From Cydia pomonella (Eukaryota > Arthropoda > Insecta > Lepidoptera > Tortricidae), in NCBI RefSeq assembly GCF_033807575.1, contig NC_084704.1, positions 31,349,968 through 31,413,967 on the forward strand: a DNA stretch of 64,000 bases. The letters run 5' to 3'. Below, piece after piece: positions 1-10,740 of the stretch (the stretch's first letter is position 1; every line of letters begins with the position of its first letter). The translations under genes were made by a program, and so were the position numbers. The notes below the pieces were generated by a model, which saw only the letters and a list, made by a program, of their open reading frames with translations, had not been told where the DNA came from and did not search any database.

Positions 1-1187
1 CCAATTAGTATGTCAAAATAAATTAGAATTGCAGTTATAATCAATCAAAATTGAGGTCAGAAATGAAAATAAAATCAAGATCAAAACCAAAATAAAAATG
101 CTTCGTAAAGGCAAAACGACAACGTGTCGTGATTAACGCTGAAAGGGTTAAGGTCATCTGTTATTTATTAGCATTCGTTTGATCCGTCCAGAACGCGTCA
201 CCTTGTATTGTATTCTTGTTAAAGTACTTACACAATCATGCTTAACGCAAAAATAATTGTGTTTTTTCTAATTAAGTAATTACGGTGAGATAATGTTCAT
301 TAATAGGAACAATAATTTTCTGAGATATCTAGTGATGTGAAGTGACGTAGGTTAATAGGGGAAATCTTGTATAAAAAAAAAAAAACAGTTTTGAGACTGC
401 TTTTTTTCCAAATTTTCGGAGTGGCTCCACTGTTATATTTCCACAAGGTTCAAGGACATAATCACCAATACGCTCGATGCTCCTACTATTCAGGTACATA
501 GTACAACGTTTAATTAAAAAATACATCGGACTTCGAAACAGATAAAATAAACTGATATGTTTAAAGTCGGTGCCAAGCCTAAACTAAAAAGCGACAACAC
601 ATTATCTAACCAAATACTGACACCTGAGCACCGACTTCAAACATAAGCTAAAATTTTCCCTGAAATTTAATATGTCACCAAAAACGTTTTCATATAAAAC
701 GTTGCCAAGACGAATCCATAAGGCATGCAGTATGAAGAAGTCATCAGATCTCATGTCAAAGCCAACCTTGTAACTCTACACGCCCTAACTTCACAAACTC
801 TACAGTTGTACTAAGAGTAAAAATATGTGGCTTGGCCGTTAGTTATATGAACTATTGTAGGGACCTATAACAAAAAAATAATGAATAGTGAATACATTAT
901 TCACCTTCCGCCCATCACTAGAAATGATGCAGAAGCTCAACAATTTTCCCGGCGAGATAACTGCGTGGGGCCGTGGCCACCTCACGTTCGTGACGCAAAC
1001 TATTCCGTGTTAATTAAAATCCAGTAAATTTCTCAAAGGAAAACATTGTTTATAAAACCAACTTTAGTGGTCTGGCACACAAATTCTATTCACATTTAAT
1101 AACACACCGAGGGTAATTATTTTGTAATTACATATATGGCACATGAAGCACGAATTGGGAGTTCTTTCTCAACATATTTATAACTAG
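1..1187. other. Non-coding flank left of the BEL element
   Basis: I see no convincing gene here. A short stretch at about 96-142 is the reverse complement, with small changes, of 43299-43345, so it belongs to a dispersed repeat. A small inverted repeat (558-643) is listed separately. The last five bases, ACTAG at 1183-1187, are the left target-site duplication of the retrotransposon that follows. Confidence 0.6.
558..643. repeat. Short inverted-repeat element (86 bp)
   Basis: The left arm TGTTTAAAGTCGGTGC (558-573) and the right arm GCACCGACTTCAAACA (628-643) are complementary at 15 of 16 positions. The spacing and size fit a small non-autonomous TIR element. No target duplication was recognised and no family can be named. 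Confidence 0.5.
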
Positions 1188-2400
1188 TGTTACGGACAGC
1201 ATGGACCCCTGCCGAGACGAATGCTCGGACGGTACAGACCCGGGCCGGAAAGAATTGCCTAACGCGTAAAACTAAATAAAATAGCTATAGGGTGCCTAGC
1301 TATAGGATAGGAATAAGTTGACACAAACACACTTTGTATGATTGACTTGTCGGTCGATTGACTAGAAACAGGATAAAATTGTGGTCGCTATGAAAATAGC
1401 GTTTTGTGTCAGCTTGTTACGTGACGTCATCACCGCGGGTGAGCGGCCGGTGCGATCGCTGCGGAAGCCGGAAGCGTACTGAGCGGCGCGGACCTCGGTG
1501 CGCGGTATTTATATGTTCGGGTCGAGGCGACCCAATTTCACCTGATTTCTCCCAAGTTAGGCTTTCCCCAGGGATCGTAGTGACCTGTATAGATAGAACA
1601 TAGGATTAGCTATCCGTAGACACAAACATTGTAAGCATTGGGCCTAGAATTATCGAGATATTAAGACTTAAAGTTATTTTTGTATGGAGTTGAACTATCG
1701 ATGAAGATAATTCTTATATTCATGAATATTTTCAGCTGAAACTGGTATAATAGGGTAGATCTTCGTAAATGCTTTCTAAAAAGGTACGGTTCATCACTGA
1801 AAACCTCAGGGTTCCCGAGATAAACCCGAAAAGGTGGTTAAATACGGGGAAAGTTCTACGCCCAATGCGAGAAAGAGATAGCACAAGAAAGAGAAGTCCA
1901 CGTAACGAGGCCGTTCTCGAATTATCTGGAGTTACTTTCGAGACCTCGTATTCGCCCTATATAAGCAGGCGAGATACGGCCTGCGGACAGTGAGTTAGTA
2001 CAGTCAGTTCAGTTCAGTTCAAGCGATCGGAAAATAAAAAGGAAAAGTGAGGAAAAAGTGAAAGTGCCCTAAAGTTGTGATCAGTATTAGTGGTAATAGT
2101 GGTTTTAGTGCTAGTTACGTGGACCGCTTAGTTATTTTACCTTAGTAAGTACTAGAATAACGTTATAGTGAAAGTGCCTATAGTGTTAGTGTTTTAGTGC
2201 TTAAGTTTGGTGCCTAAGGTCTAGACTAAGTGTGTGCTAGTGCTAAATAAATAAGAATTTAATTAAGTGGTGTTTGTTTGACGCTCCAACTACGTCCCAC
2301 CGTGGGAGGAATTGGATTTCCGAACCAGCAGGCTCCGTAAATAAATATTAAACTGAGTTATCGCTGAGAGCTGACTCCAGGGTGTCCTCTGGCGGTTACA
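1188..2400 (+). repeat. 5' LTR of the BEL/Pao element
   Basis: This 1213-bp repeat is matched at 8872-10084 with a constant offset of 7684. It begins TG and ends CA. It carries a TATA-like box at 1958-1964 and an AATAAA at 2340-2345 near its 3' end. Two short open frames inside it (1406-1603 and 1769-1993) recur identically in the other LTR. They look like chance frames. Confidence 0.95.
1958..1964 (+). promoter_or_regulatory. TATA-like box in the 5' LTR
   Basis: TATATAA is followed by a CAGT-rich stretch (about 1987-2020) that holds several TCAGTTC initiator-like motifs. This is the expected place for the element's own promoter. The same box sits at 9642-9648 in the 3' LTR. The transcription start is inferred, not shown. 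Confidence 0.55.
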
Positions 2401-2404
2401 GTTT

Positions 2405-2422
2405 TGGTCCTTCGAACCGGAT
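2405..2422 (+). other. Putative primer-binding site
   Basis: Four bases after the 5' LTR comes TGGTCCTTCGAACCGGAT. It starts with TGG, as expected for pairing to a tRNA CCA end, and is placed where BEL elements carry their primer-binding site. I could not assign the tRNA by eye. Confidence 0.6.
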
Positions 2423-2577
2423 CCTGAAATTCAGTGGGACCTAGTAACTTTCAGTGAGTACAGTGAGTGTCTAATTAGATTCTTATTGGACTAATACTGA
2501 ACAGTGGAAACTGGGTTGTGTGAATATTGTGTGTGACTGACGAACCGTGCAGTGAACTGTGTTGTGAAGTGTTAATA

Positions 2578-3297
2578 ATGTCGGGAAGTAACTCGAAAAT
2601 GGGAGTTACAACAAGATCGCAGTCGGACCGCACCAGGAACGAGCGGGAACGTACGACCTCCACGGATACCACGGGTCGCGTATCAGAGGTCGCGGAGCGG
2701 GCAACGGACACGTCGGGAGGACCTAGCCAGCGCACCGGGAGGCCGTTAACGACGGCTACCGGAAGGGAGTCGACGGCTAGCCCTCCATCTAGGGGGGAAC
2801 ACCGCGAGGACGTCGAGGGCACCGGGTCAAAGGCCATCGACGAGGAAGCAGAGGCGGGTTCCAAATCTTCGCCGCCGGTACTAGGGAAGGCTAAGGCCGA
2901 GGTACCACTGACAAAGGCCGTGAAGATAACTGTCCACAAGGGGCCTCCGCGTTCACCGTCTGTGATCGAGCGGTTTAATCAACGGCGGATTGAGCGACGC
3001 CGCGCCGAGCGCGAACAGTTGAGCGCGCAGTCAAGGAGAATGTCGCCCATTTCCGAGGGGGAGAGTAGGGCGGCGGAGGAGAGGCAAGAACCTCCGCGCA
3101 CCACACCCCTACCTCCAGCACCCTCGCCTAAGAAAAACGCACGGAATGAAGGGTCGTCGGTCAAATCTGCATCATCAAGGGGTTCACACATCAGCAGTCT
3201 ATGTTCAAGCAAAATAAAAGAGCTTCAATATATAAAAGAAAAAAAAGAAACTGGAACTGAAGCTCAGGGAGCTCGCTCTGGAACGCGAGATGCTTGA
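2578..3297 (+). CDS. gag: Gag N-terminal part of the BEL/Pao element
   Basis: This is the first frame of the element. The frame is open from a TTG at 2527, but the first ATG is at 2578 (AATAATGTCG), so I start there: 239 residues ending at TGA 3295-3297. The product is polar and low in complexity, rich in R, E, S, T and P, with no recognisable fold, as is usual for the start of BEL Gag. Its end becomes lysine and glutamate rich around an eight-A run (3239-3246). At that point the heptad-like continuation is found one frame over, in the long pol frame, which overlaps by eight bases. So the native Gag probably crosses frames here. The cause could be an extra A in this copy, an assembly error, or a +1 shift in translation. 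Confidence 0.75.
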   Translation: MSGSNSKMGVTTRSQSDRTRNERERTTSTDTTGRVSEVAERATDTSGGPSQRTGRPLTTATGRESTASPPSRGEHREDVEGTGSKAIDEEAEAGSKSSPPVLGKAKAEVPLTKAVKITVHKGPPRSPSVIERFNQRRIERRRAEREQLSAQSRRMSPISEGESRAAEERQEPPRTTPLPPAPSPKKNARNEGSSVKSASSRGSHISSLCSSKIKELQYIKEKKETGTEAQGARSGTRDA

Positions 3298-6200
3298 CAT
3301 AGAATATAAGCACCGTCTTAACGTCGTGGTTAACGAATATGGGTCACTTTCGGACACCTCCGTGGCATCATCACGCGGGAGTAGCCCCAAGCGACGAGTA
3401 CGAGCCGAACCCGAGAGCCGAGTCAGCGAGTGGCTTAATGACATTGGAGAGATCGTCGAGACGCCGCATCGCCCCCACGACGACCCGCCTCGCGTTCGCG
3501 TAGAGACGCTACCCGTGCCGACACGGGCCGAGCGCGCCCGATCGCCGCCGCGCGGGCCGCGAGCTGAGTACCGATCGCCGCCGCGCCAGCCACGGAAAGG
3601 GGATAGATCGCCGCCGCGCAGACCGCGCAATGAATATCGGGCGCCGTCACCGGTAGAGCCGCCGCGACGATCACAATACGAGTACCGTGCGCCGTCGCCC
3701 TTAGAGCCAGAAATGGGGCCGTCGCGACCACGCAACGAGTACATGGAGTCACGAACTGAACCACAAAGGGATTACTTCGCGTCAACGCCGTTCACTCCTC
3801 ATACTAAACTAAGGTCGTCGGTAGAGCCGCCGCCGAGTGACGCGGCTACTGCATTTAATAGGCTCGCCGACCAATTAAGGGACGCCGTACGCACAACGCC
3901 GCCAAAACAATGCTACGAGCTGCCACCTTTCTCGGGCAACCCGAACGAGTGGTTATTATTTTATAATGCCTACAGCGAGTCAACTCGACGCTACAATTTT
4001 AGTGCATTCGAAAACATGGCAAGGCTTCGAAATTGTTTACGTGGGGATGCACGCCAATGCGTGCAACATCTATTATCAACGTCGACACAGCCAGATTTAA
4101 TAATGAAATTGTTGAAAAAGAACTTTGGAAGGATTGACCTTTTAGTCGATAAAGCGCTAGAAGAGCTTAAACGTCTGCCGCCTGTGGGTCCTAGCGCCAT
4201 AGATTTAAATAACTTTGCTACAAAAGTCGTCAACATAGTAAGCACCTTGTGTGAACTGGATAGTAAAAATTACAGTAACAATCCTTTGTTGGTAAGAGAA
4301 ATAACCGATCGTCTGAGTCCCCACTTACGAAGCAGATGGTGTGCATATGCCCGAGAAAATATAAAGAATGGTAAATGTGAGCTTATGCTCATGGCGGATT
4401 TTCTCATCGAGGAAAGTGACGCCGAGTTAGAGTTCTCACACGCTCGGCTACCTACAAGCAATATGAAGAGGAGGGAAACGGCAGCGAAGGAAACTGCCCG
4501 CCCATCAACGACGAGCCAACGAGTCCAGGGAAGTAGACGTCCACAGCAGGCGCAGTACCACGCCGAGCAGGCATATACGACGGGTAACGCCGAGGCGCGG
4601 CGTGTACCCTGCCTATGTTGCGGCGGTGGCCACAGAACCCCGGAGTGCAAGCGGATCTTGGCCATGGACATAGGAGCTAGATGGGACTGGGCCAGGAGTA
4701 ACACAATATGCTTCAGATGCCTAAACAGCAAGCATAGAAAGACTAAGTGCCATGACAAACCTTGTGGAATCGACGGATGCACTTTTAGGCATCATAAGTT
4801 GCTGCACGAGGGAAAGGCGCAGGAAGTGACGCGTGAACGCCGGCCGCCACCAGTGTCCCGCGCGGCCGCACCCTCTTTGCAGCCCACCGCCAGCCTAGGG
4901 TCCGGACATACGCCGGCGGTTATAGCACAAGAGCCGGACACTGTTACGAACACTACGGAGTATGTGAATAACACAACCACGGTGTTCCTCAAAATGGTTC
5001 CCGTCACCGTAGAGGGTCCTAAGGGGAAGGTGGACACCTACGCTATGTTGGACGACGGGTGCACTATAAGCCTGATTCAGACAGACGTAGCGGACACCGT
5101 AGGAGCTACGGGACCTGCCACGCCGCTATGTCTCGCAGGCGTAAGCAATATGGAAGCGGAGCCTGAAATAAGCAGACAGGTGAAGGTGCGCGTACGCGGA
5201 AAGGGCTTGGAAACCGCATACGATCTCGTCTTCACGACGGTACGACGTATAGGCCTACGCACGCAACGGATGAGTAAGAAAATCATGGAGCTGGAACACT
5301 TCAAAAATATACCGACTGCGTGCTATGAAGAGGCTATACCTAAACTGCTTATCGGCATCGACCAATGGCCTGTGCTACTACCACAGGAAGCAATCGTCAG
5401 GGGTCTGGACGAGCCAGCGGCAGTGCTAACTGGGCTTGGCTGGGTGATCTTCGGGGGAAAACCACGGCTGGTTATTCCCAAGGAGGGCGAGGAACACCTG
5501 ATGCTGCACTGCCGCGAGAGGGATGAGAACCTAGACTCCATGCTACGAGATTATTTCAACATAGATTCGCTGGGAATAAAAAACGTTACAAAGGTGGATC
5601 CGCAAGCCCAAAGGGCCATGGATATTTTGGACAGAACAATAAAGAAAGTCAACGACAATGGACCACGCTATGAAGTAGGTCAGCTATGGCGGGACGACGA
5701 ACCACGAATGCCACCGACCATACAAACTGCAATGTGTCGGTTAAGGAGTATCGAGAGAAAGATGGATCGGGATCCGGCATTCGCTGAGAGTTATAAGGAA
5801 CAAATTGATAATTTATTAAAGAAAAAGTACGCCGTGCCACTGCAGGAGCCGCCAGATAGCAAGATAGCGTGGGTGTTGCCGCATTTTGCGGTAACTAATC
5901 CGAACAAACCGGGAAAGATAAGGCTAGTCTTCGACGCTGCGTGTCGCGTTCAAGGGAAATGCCTAAACGATTTTCTTTTAGAAGGACCGGATCTACTACA
6001 GTCAATTATAGGGATTCTCTTTCGGTTCCGCGAAGGGCAATTTGCAGTTGTGGCGGATTTACAGGAAATGTTCCTCCAAGTAAAAATAAGGGCCGAGGAT
6101 CAACCGTCACAAATGTTCATTTGGAGAGGGGACCGCCGGACAGGGAATCCGCAATTTTACAAAATGACGAGCATGCTTTTTGGTGCAGCAAGCTCACCAT

Positions 6201-8953
6201 TCCTGGCCCATAGCGTCAGAAATAGAAACGCTATGGACAACGCTGATGAGTTCCCGGATGCTGTGGAAGACATCACACGTAATCATTACATGGACGATTA
6301 CGTAGCCAGCTACCCGGATGAGAAGGAACTCTTACATCGTGCTACGCAAGTCGCGTCGTCTCACGCCAAGGGAGGGTTCCAGTTACGAGGGTGGACTTCA
6401 AACAGTGTGAAGCTACTCCAGCAGATCCCGACGGAGTTACACGCAAGTACACCGGCACAGCTCGGCAAAGGCAAGGAAAATAAGATCCTTGGGATGTACT
6501 GGAACCCTGAAACCGACCAGTTGGGTTTCAACACAACAATGATAAGGGTACCGGCCGAAGTGAAGGAAATGATACAGACGCCTACGAAGAGGCAAATGTT
6601 ATCGGCCGTGATGTCAGTATATGACCCGCTGGGGCTGTTAAGCCACTATACTATAACAGCAAAAGTTCAGCTGCAAAATCTGTGGGCCAAGAAGCTGGAC
6701 TGGGACTCTCCACTGCCAGAAGAGGATAAGCGTGACTTCGAGGCCTGGCTGCGAGCTCTGGATAGCGTCGCGAAGCTCAGGATACCAAGATGCTATCTTT
6801 CAACGGGGGCAGTGGCGAGAAGGGAACTACATGTGTTCGTGGACGCCAGCACCAAAGCATACGCATGCGTGGCGTACTGGCGAGTAGCCTCAAATGGCGG
6901 GGAGGCCCAAGTGAGCCTAATCGCGGCAAAAAGTAAGGTTGGGCCAACGAGGCAACTCAGCATACCACGCATGGAACTTCAGTCGGCGCTCATCGGGTCA
7001 AGGCTACAGCAGACCATCCGGGAGGAGCACCGTCTGACACCAGATCAGGTCATCATGTGGACAGACTCAAGGACGGTGCTACACTGGGTCCGCAACGACG
7101 CAAAACGATACAGCGCCTATGTAGCCAACCGCTTAGGTGAAATAGCGGAACTGACAATACCAAAACAATGGCGCTGGGTTCCCACAAAAGAAAATCCGGC
7201 GGATGAAGCTACCCGCCCGGATAAAGATCGACAAGTGACCTTCGAAAGCCGATGGTACCAAGGACCAGACTTTCTTAAGCGCCCTGAGGAAGAATGGCCA
7301 CAGGAAAACGTCAAGACAAATATTGAAGAAGACCTTCCCGAGTATGAGGAGGTTGCCTGTGCTGCTCAGGAGGAGCCAAAAGTCAACAAGGAGCCGATTC
7401 CAGACATCGAGCGATTCTCGGACTATAATCGTTTGGTGAACGCAACGGCACGAGTCTTCCAATTTCTCGATTGTCTCAGGAACCGACAACGACAACCACT
7501 GCAGGTCATACATAGGAAGAAGGCGGAGCATCTACTTTTCCAATATGCTCAACGCACAAGCTTCCCTGAGGAGTATCGGAATCTGTCTAAGGGCGAACCA
7601 GTCGGCCACAAAAGTCGACTGCATGAATTGGACCCAGTATTAGGCCCAGACGGACTGATACGTATGCGAGGACGGCTCAACGCAGCGCCAGTACTAGGGT
7701 TAGAGAAGCAGCCAATCATATTGGACGGGAGGCATCAAATAATTAGATTATTAATTGAACGCGCGCATAAGAAAGCTGGACATGCAAATAATGAACGAGT
7801 TGTAAATGATCTACGACAGCTCTACTGGATCATTCACCTACGGCCAACGGTGCGCATGGTGGCTGGCAAGTGCCGCCTATGCGTGTTAAGGAGAGCGCAA
7901 CCAAAGGTGCCAGCAATGGGAGACTTACCGCTGGCTAGAATCCAGCCGTACAAGAGGCCATTCACAAACACGGCAGTGGATTTATTTGGCCCATTAACAG
8001 TGACCATCGGACGAAGGCATGAAAAAAGATGGGTTGCATTGTTTACATGCTTGACGACGCGAGCCATACATCTGGAGATCGTCCATAGTCTCTCAACGGA
8101 CTCGGCGATAATGGCTCTCAGGCGACTAGCGGCACGACGAGGATGGCCCGCAGTCATTTACAGCGACAATGCAACGAACTTCAGGGGAGCGGACGTCGAA
8201 CTACGCAACGCCTACAAGGAGTGGTTACCAGCACTTCGAGAGTTCGGCGTACAACACAACGTCACATGGAAGTTTATTCCACCCGGTGCACCTAACCAAG
8301 GCGGAGCTTGGGAAAGATTAGTACGCTCCGTAAAGAACGCCCTAACAGCAACATTACACACAAAGGCACCCAAAGAAGAATTGTTGCTGACCATATTGGC
8401 AGAGGCAGAAAATACTGTCAACGCACGGCCACTGACCCATGTTTCAGTGGACCCGAGGGATGAGGAAGCGTTGACACCGGCTCATTTTCTCCTGGGAGGC
8501 TCAACGGGAGCTCCATCGACCGGACCGCGCGAGGAAGCGGACCGCAGGACTTGGCGGGCCAGCCAAGCTTTGGCCGACCACTTCTGGCGAAGATGGATAC
8601 GGGAGTACCTGCCAACACTCGCACCACGCCAATCATCAAATAACAGGGTCAGGCCAATCCAGAAGGGCGACTATGTAATAATAGTGGACGGAAATCTGCC
8701 GCGCAATGTGTGGCCACGCGGCATCGTCACCCAGGTGTACCCAGGACCGGATGGTGGAATACGATCGGCTGACGTGCAAACCCGAGGAGGCGTGTTCCGG
8801 AGGCCCGTCACAAAGTTGGCTGTCCTACCGTTGCAACAGGAGCAGTCGCAGGAGCGTCAGCGGGGGCAGACTGTTACGGACAGCATGGACCCCTGCCGAG
8901 ACGAATGCTCGGACGGTACAGACCCGGGCCGGAAAGAATTGCCTAACGCGTAA
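3290..8953 (+). CDS. pol: Gag-Pol polyprotein of the BEL/Pao element
   Basis: An open frame of 1887 residues from ATG 3290; the same frame is already open from 3236. Domains in order: arginine- and proline-rich repeats (to about 150); a DUF1759-type Gag core (about 187-380); CCHC-like zinc knuckles starting CLCCGGGH (about 440) and CFRCLNSKH (about 473); an aspartic protease with LDDGCT (about 587, DDG rather than DSG or DTG); reverse transcriptase with LVFDA and YMDDY (about 863-1003); Pao-type RNase H (about 1180-1260); an H2C2 integrase finger (about 1495-1530); and an integrase core with AVDLFGPL, YSDNATNF and GGAWERL carrying the D, D, E triad (about 1562-1673). A DUF5641-type C-terminus follows (about 1755-1847). 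The stop lies 82 bp inside the 3' LTR. The whole frame looks functional and would supply all enzymes for retrotransposition, apart from the frame break in upstream gag. Confidence 0.95.
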   Translation: MLDIEYKHRLNVVVNEYGSLSDTSVASSRGSSPKRRVRAEPESRVSEWLNDIGEIVETPHRPHDDPPRVRVETLPVPTRAERARSPPRGPRAEYRSPPRQPRKGDRSPPRRPRNEYRAPSPVEPPRRSQYEYRAPSPLEPEMGPSRPRNEYMESRTEPQRDYFASTPFTPHTKLRSSVEPPPSDAATAFNRLADQLRDAVRTTPPKQCYELPPFSGNPNEWLLFYNAYSESTRRYNFSAFENMARLRNCLRGDARQCVQHLLSTSTQPDLIMKLLKKNFGRIDLLVDKALEELKRLPPVGPSAIDLNNFATKVVNIVSTLCELDSKNYSNNPLLVREITDRLSPHLRSRWCAYARENIKNGKCELMLMADFLIEESDAELEFSHARLPTSNMKRRETAAKETARPSTTSQRVQGSRRPQQAQYHAEQAYTTGNAEARRVPCLCCGGGHRTPECKRILAMDIGARWDWARSNTICFRCLNSKHRKTKCHDKPCGIDGCTFRHHKLLHEGKAQEVTRERRPPPVSRAAAPSLQPTASLGSGHTPAVIAQEPDTVTNTTEYVNNTTTVFLKMVPVTVEGPKGKVDTYAMLDDGCTISLIQTDVADTVGATGPATPLCLAGVSNMEAEPEISRQVKVRVRGKGLETAYDLVFTTVRRIGLRTQRMSKKIMELEHFKNIPTACYEEAIPKLLIGIDQWPVLLPQEAIVRGLDEPAAVLTGLGWVIFGGKPRLVIPKEGEEHLMLHCRERDENLDSMLRDYFNIDSLGIKNVTKVDPQAQRAMDILDRTIKKVNDNGPRYEVGQLWRDDEPRMPPTIQTAMCRLRSIERKMDRDPAFAESYKEQIDNLLKKKYAVPLQEPPDSKIAWVLPHFAVTNPNKPGKIRLVFDAACRVQGKCLNDFLLEGPDLLQSIIGILFRFREGQFAVVADLQEMFLQVKIRAEDQPSQMFIWRGDRRTGNPQFYKMTSMLFGAASSPFLAHSVRNRNAMDNADEFPDAVEDITRNHYMDDYVASYPDEKELLHRATQVASSHAKGGFQLRGWTSNSVKLLQQIPTELHASTPAQLGKGKENKILGMYWNPETDQLGFNTTMIRVPAEVKEMIQTPTKRQMLSAVMSVYDPLGLLSHYTITAKVQLQNLWAKKLDWDSPLPEEDKRDFEAWLRALDSVAKLRIPRCYLSTGAVARRELHVFVDASTKAYACVAYWRVASNGGEAQVSLIAAKSKVGPTRQLSIPRMELQSALIGSRLQQTIREEHRLTPDQVIMWTDSRTVLHWVRNDAKRYSAYVANRLGEIAELTIPKQWRWVPTKENPADEATRPDKDRQVTFESRWYQGPDFLKRPEEEWPQENVKTNIEEDLPEYEEVACAAQEEPKVNKEPIPDIERFSDYNRLVNATARVFQFLDCLRNRQRQPLQVIHRKKAEHLLFQYAQRTSFPEEYRNLSKGEPVGHKSRLHELDPVLGPDGLIRMRGRLNAAPVLGLEKQPIILDGRHQIIRLLIERAHKKAGHANNERVVNDLRQLYWIIHLRPTVRMVAGKCRLCVLRRAQPKVPAMGDLPLARIQPYKRPFTNTAVDLFGPLTVTIGRRHEKRWVALFTCLTTRAIHLEIVHSLSTDSAIMALRRLAARRGWPAVIYSDNATNFRGADVELRNAYKEWLPALREFGVQHNVTWKFIPPGAPNQGGAWERLVRSVKNALTATLHTKAPKEELLLTILAEAENTVNARPLTHVSVDPRDEEALTPAHFLLGGSTGAPSTGPREEADRRTWRASQALADHFWRRWIREYLPTLAPRQSSNNRVRPIQKGDYVIIVDGNLPRNVWPRGIVTQVYPGPDGGIRSADVQTRGGVFRRPVTKLAVLPLQQEQSQERQRGQTVTDSMDPCRDECSDGTDPGRKELPNA
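8859..8871 (+). other. Polypurine-tract-like stretch
   Basis: AGCGGGGGCAGAC lies immediately before the 3' LTR, where plus-strand priming is expected. It is purine rich but interrupted by C, so the assignment rests mainly on position. It lies within the pol reading frame. Confidence 0.45.
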
Positions 8954-10084
8954 AACTAAATAAAATAGCTATAGGGTGCCTAGCTATAGGATAGGAATAA
9001 GTTGACACAAACACACTTTGTATGATTGACTTGTCGGTCGATTGACTAGAAACAGGATAAAATTGTGGTCGCTATGAAAATAGCGTTTTGTGTCAGCTTG
9101 TTACGTGACGTCATCACCGCGGGTGAGCGGCCGGTGCGATCGCTGCGGAAGCCGGAAGCGTACTGAGCGGCGCGGACCTCGGTGCGCGGTATTTATATGT
9201 TCGGGTCGAGGCGACCCAATTTCACCTGATTTCTCCCAAGTTAGGCTTTCCCCAGGGATCGTAGTGACCTGTATAGATAGAACATAGGATTAGCTATCCG
9301 TAGACACAAACATTGTAAGCATTGGGCCTAGAATTATCGAGATATTAAGACTTAAAGTTATTTTTGTATGGAGTTGAACTATCGATGAAGATAATTCTTA
9401 TATTCATGAATATTTTCAGCTGAAACTGGTATAATAGGGTAGATCTTCGTAAATGCTTTCTAAAAAGGTACGGTTCATCACTGAAAACCTCAGGGTTCCC
9501 GAGATAAACCCGAAAAGGTGGTTAAATACGGGGAAAGTTCTACGCCCAATGCGAGAAAGAGATAGCACAAGAAAGAGAAGTCCACGTAACGAGGCCGTTC
9601 TCGAATTATCTGGAGTTACTTTCGAGACCTCGTATTCGCCCTATATAAGCAGGCGAGATACGGCCTGCGGACAGTGAGTTAGTACAGTCAGTTCAGTTCA
9701 GTTCAAGCGATCGGAAAATAAAAAGGAAAAGTGAGGAAAAAGTGAAAGTGCCCTAAAGTTGTGATCAGTATTAGTGGTAATAGTGGTTTTAGTGCTAGTT
9801 ACGTGGACCGCTTAGTTATTTTACCTTAGTAAGTACTAGAATAACGTTATAGTGAAAGTGCCTATAGTGTTAGTGTTTTAGTGCTTAAGTTTGGTGCCTA
9901 AGGTCTAGACTAAGTGTGTGCTAGTGCTAAATAAATAAGAATTTAATTAAGTGGTGTTTGTTTGACGCTCCAACTACGTCCCACCGTGGGAGGAATTGGA
10001 TTTCCGAACCAGCAGGCTCCGTAAATAAATATTAAACTGAGTTATCGCTGAGAGCTGACTCCAGGGTGTCCTCTGGCGGTTACA
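8872..10084 (+). repeat. 3' LTR of the BEL/Pao element
   Basis: This is the second 1213-bp LTR, identical by eye to 1188-2400. It contains the last 82 bp of the pol frame. It ends GTTACA at 10084 and is followed directly by the right target duplication ACTAG (10085-10089). Confidence 0.95.
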
Positions 10085-10250
10085 ACTAGGAAGTACGGAC
10101 AAAATTACAGTAAACACAGTATTATTATGTAATTATTATTATTTTTTTATATCTTTATTTAGAGTAGTTATAATCAGTTTCAGATATTGATAAGTTTCAG
10201 GTATTGATAAGTCTTAAAAACCTTCAAAATCATACGAATCTAGCCGACGC

Positions 10251-10339
10251 CAGTGTTCGCCGAACGTTAATTCCAATTGACCATAACGGACAGCTTATGG
10301 TTCAATTTGTCAATTGCATTAACGTTTCAGCCAACACTG
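10251..10339. mobile_element. Small TIR element, 'CAGTGTTSGCCG' family, copy 1
   Basis: The left end CAGTGTTCGCCGAACGTTAA is answered by a right end that reads CAGTGTTGGCTGAAACGTTA on the other strand. The core mentions 'ttcaatttg' and 'caattg' blocks shared with a longer member at 16761-16993. It has no coding capacity. Confidence 0.7.
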
Positions 10340-10412
10340 GCCACCGCCATACAATTGAAGTTTCGCTTTCATTTTCAGGTGATATGCTGAAGTATATGAA
10401 ACACTTCATGTA

Positions 10413-10547
10413 CAGTCGCCATCAGATATATCGGAGCGGCCAAGGTGCTCACAAATATCTGAACACGCCTCTATTGTCAAGACTTTAGAGTGCGTGTTCA
10501 AATAATTTTGAGCGCCTCGGCCGCTCCGATATATCTGATGGCGACTG
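10413..10547. mobile_element. Palindromic TIR element, TA-flanked (Tc1/mariner-like size class)
   Basis: A 135-bp element whose ends CAGTCGCCATCAGATATATC and the complementary GATATATCTGATGGCGACTG match exactly. Pairing continues imperfectly through the GGAGCGGCC block into the core. It is flanked by TA on both sides (10411-10412 and 10548-10549). The end sequence recurs widely in lepidopteran genomes as I recall it. It is non-autonomous. Confidence 0.8.
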
Positions 10548-10740
10548 TACATTCAAGTACCATATATGTATGTATGTCGTGTATTAGTTTTTGTTGCCAA
10601 AAAAACTGTAATACAATAATAATAAGCGTGTTGAAGTTTTGTATATAAGCGTAACTTTGATTGTATGGGAGCGGCCTTTTGATGGTGGGTTCGTGAGACT
10701 CTTAAGCTCTGTATTGTGATAGCTTCCTTTTAAAAGGAAA

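Larger units (their letters stand above)
1188..10084 (+). mobile_element. BEL/Pao LTR retrotransposon, nearly complete
   Basis: A full-length element of 8897 bp. Both LTRs are 1213 bp, begin TGTTAC and end GTTACA, and no difference between them was seen on reading. The element is flanked by a perfect 5-bp duplication ACTAG (1183-1187 and 10085-10089), which fits BEL/Pao integration. The interior encodes Gag, an aspartic protease, reverse transcriptase with a YMDDY centre, RNase H and integrase in the Pao order. No envelope-like frame is present. Identical LTRs and a perfect target duplication imply a recent insertion, and the pol frame is intact. The only visible defect is a frame break in an A-run inside gag (3239-3246). 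Confidence 0.95.

Noticed and set aside
1406..1993. Two open frames (65 and 74 codons) in the 5' LTR, repeated at 9090-9677
   Set aside because: They recur because the LTRs are identical, have no protein-like composition and overlap the promoter region.
8872..10084. An envelope gene in or near the 3' end of the BEL element
   Set aside because: Pol runs into the 3' LTR, which leaves no room for an additional frame.
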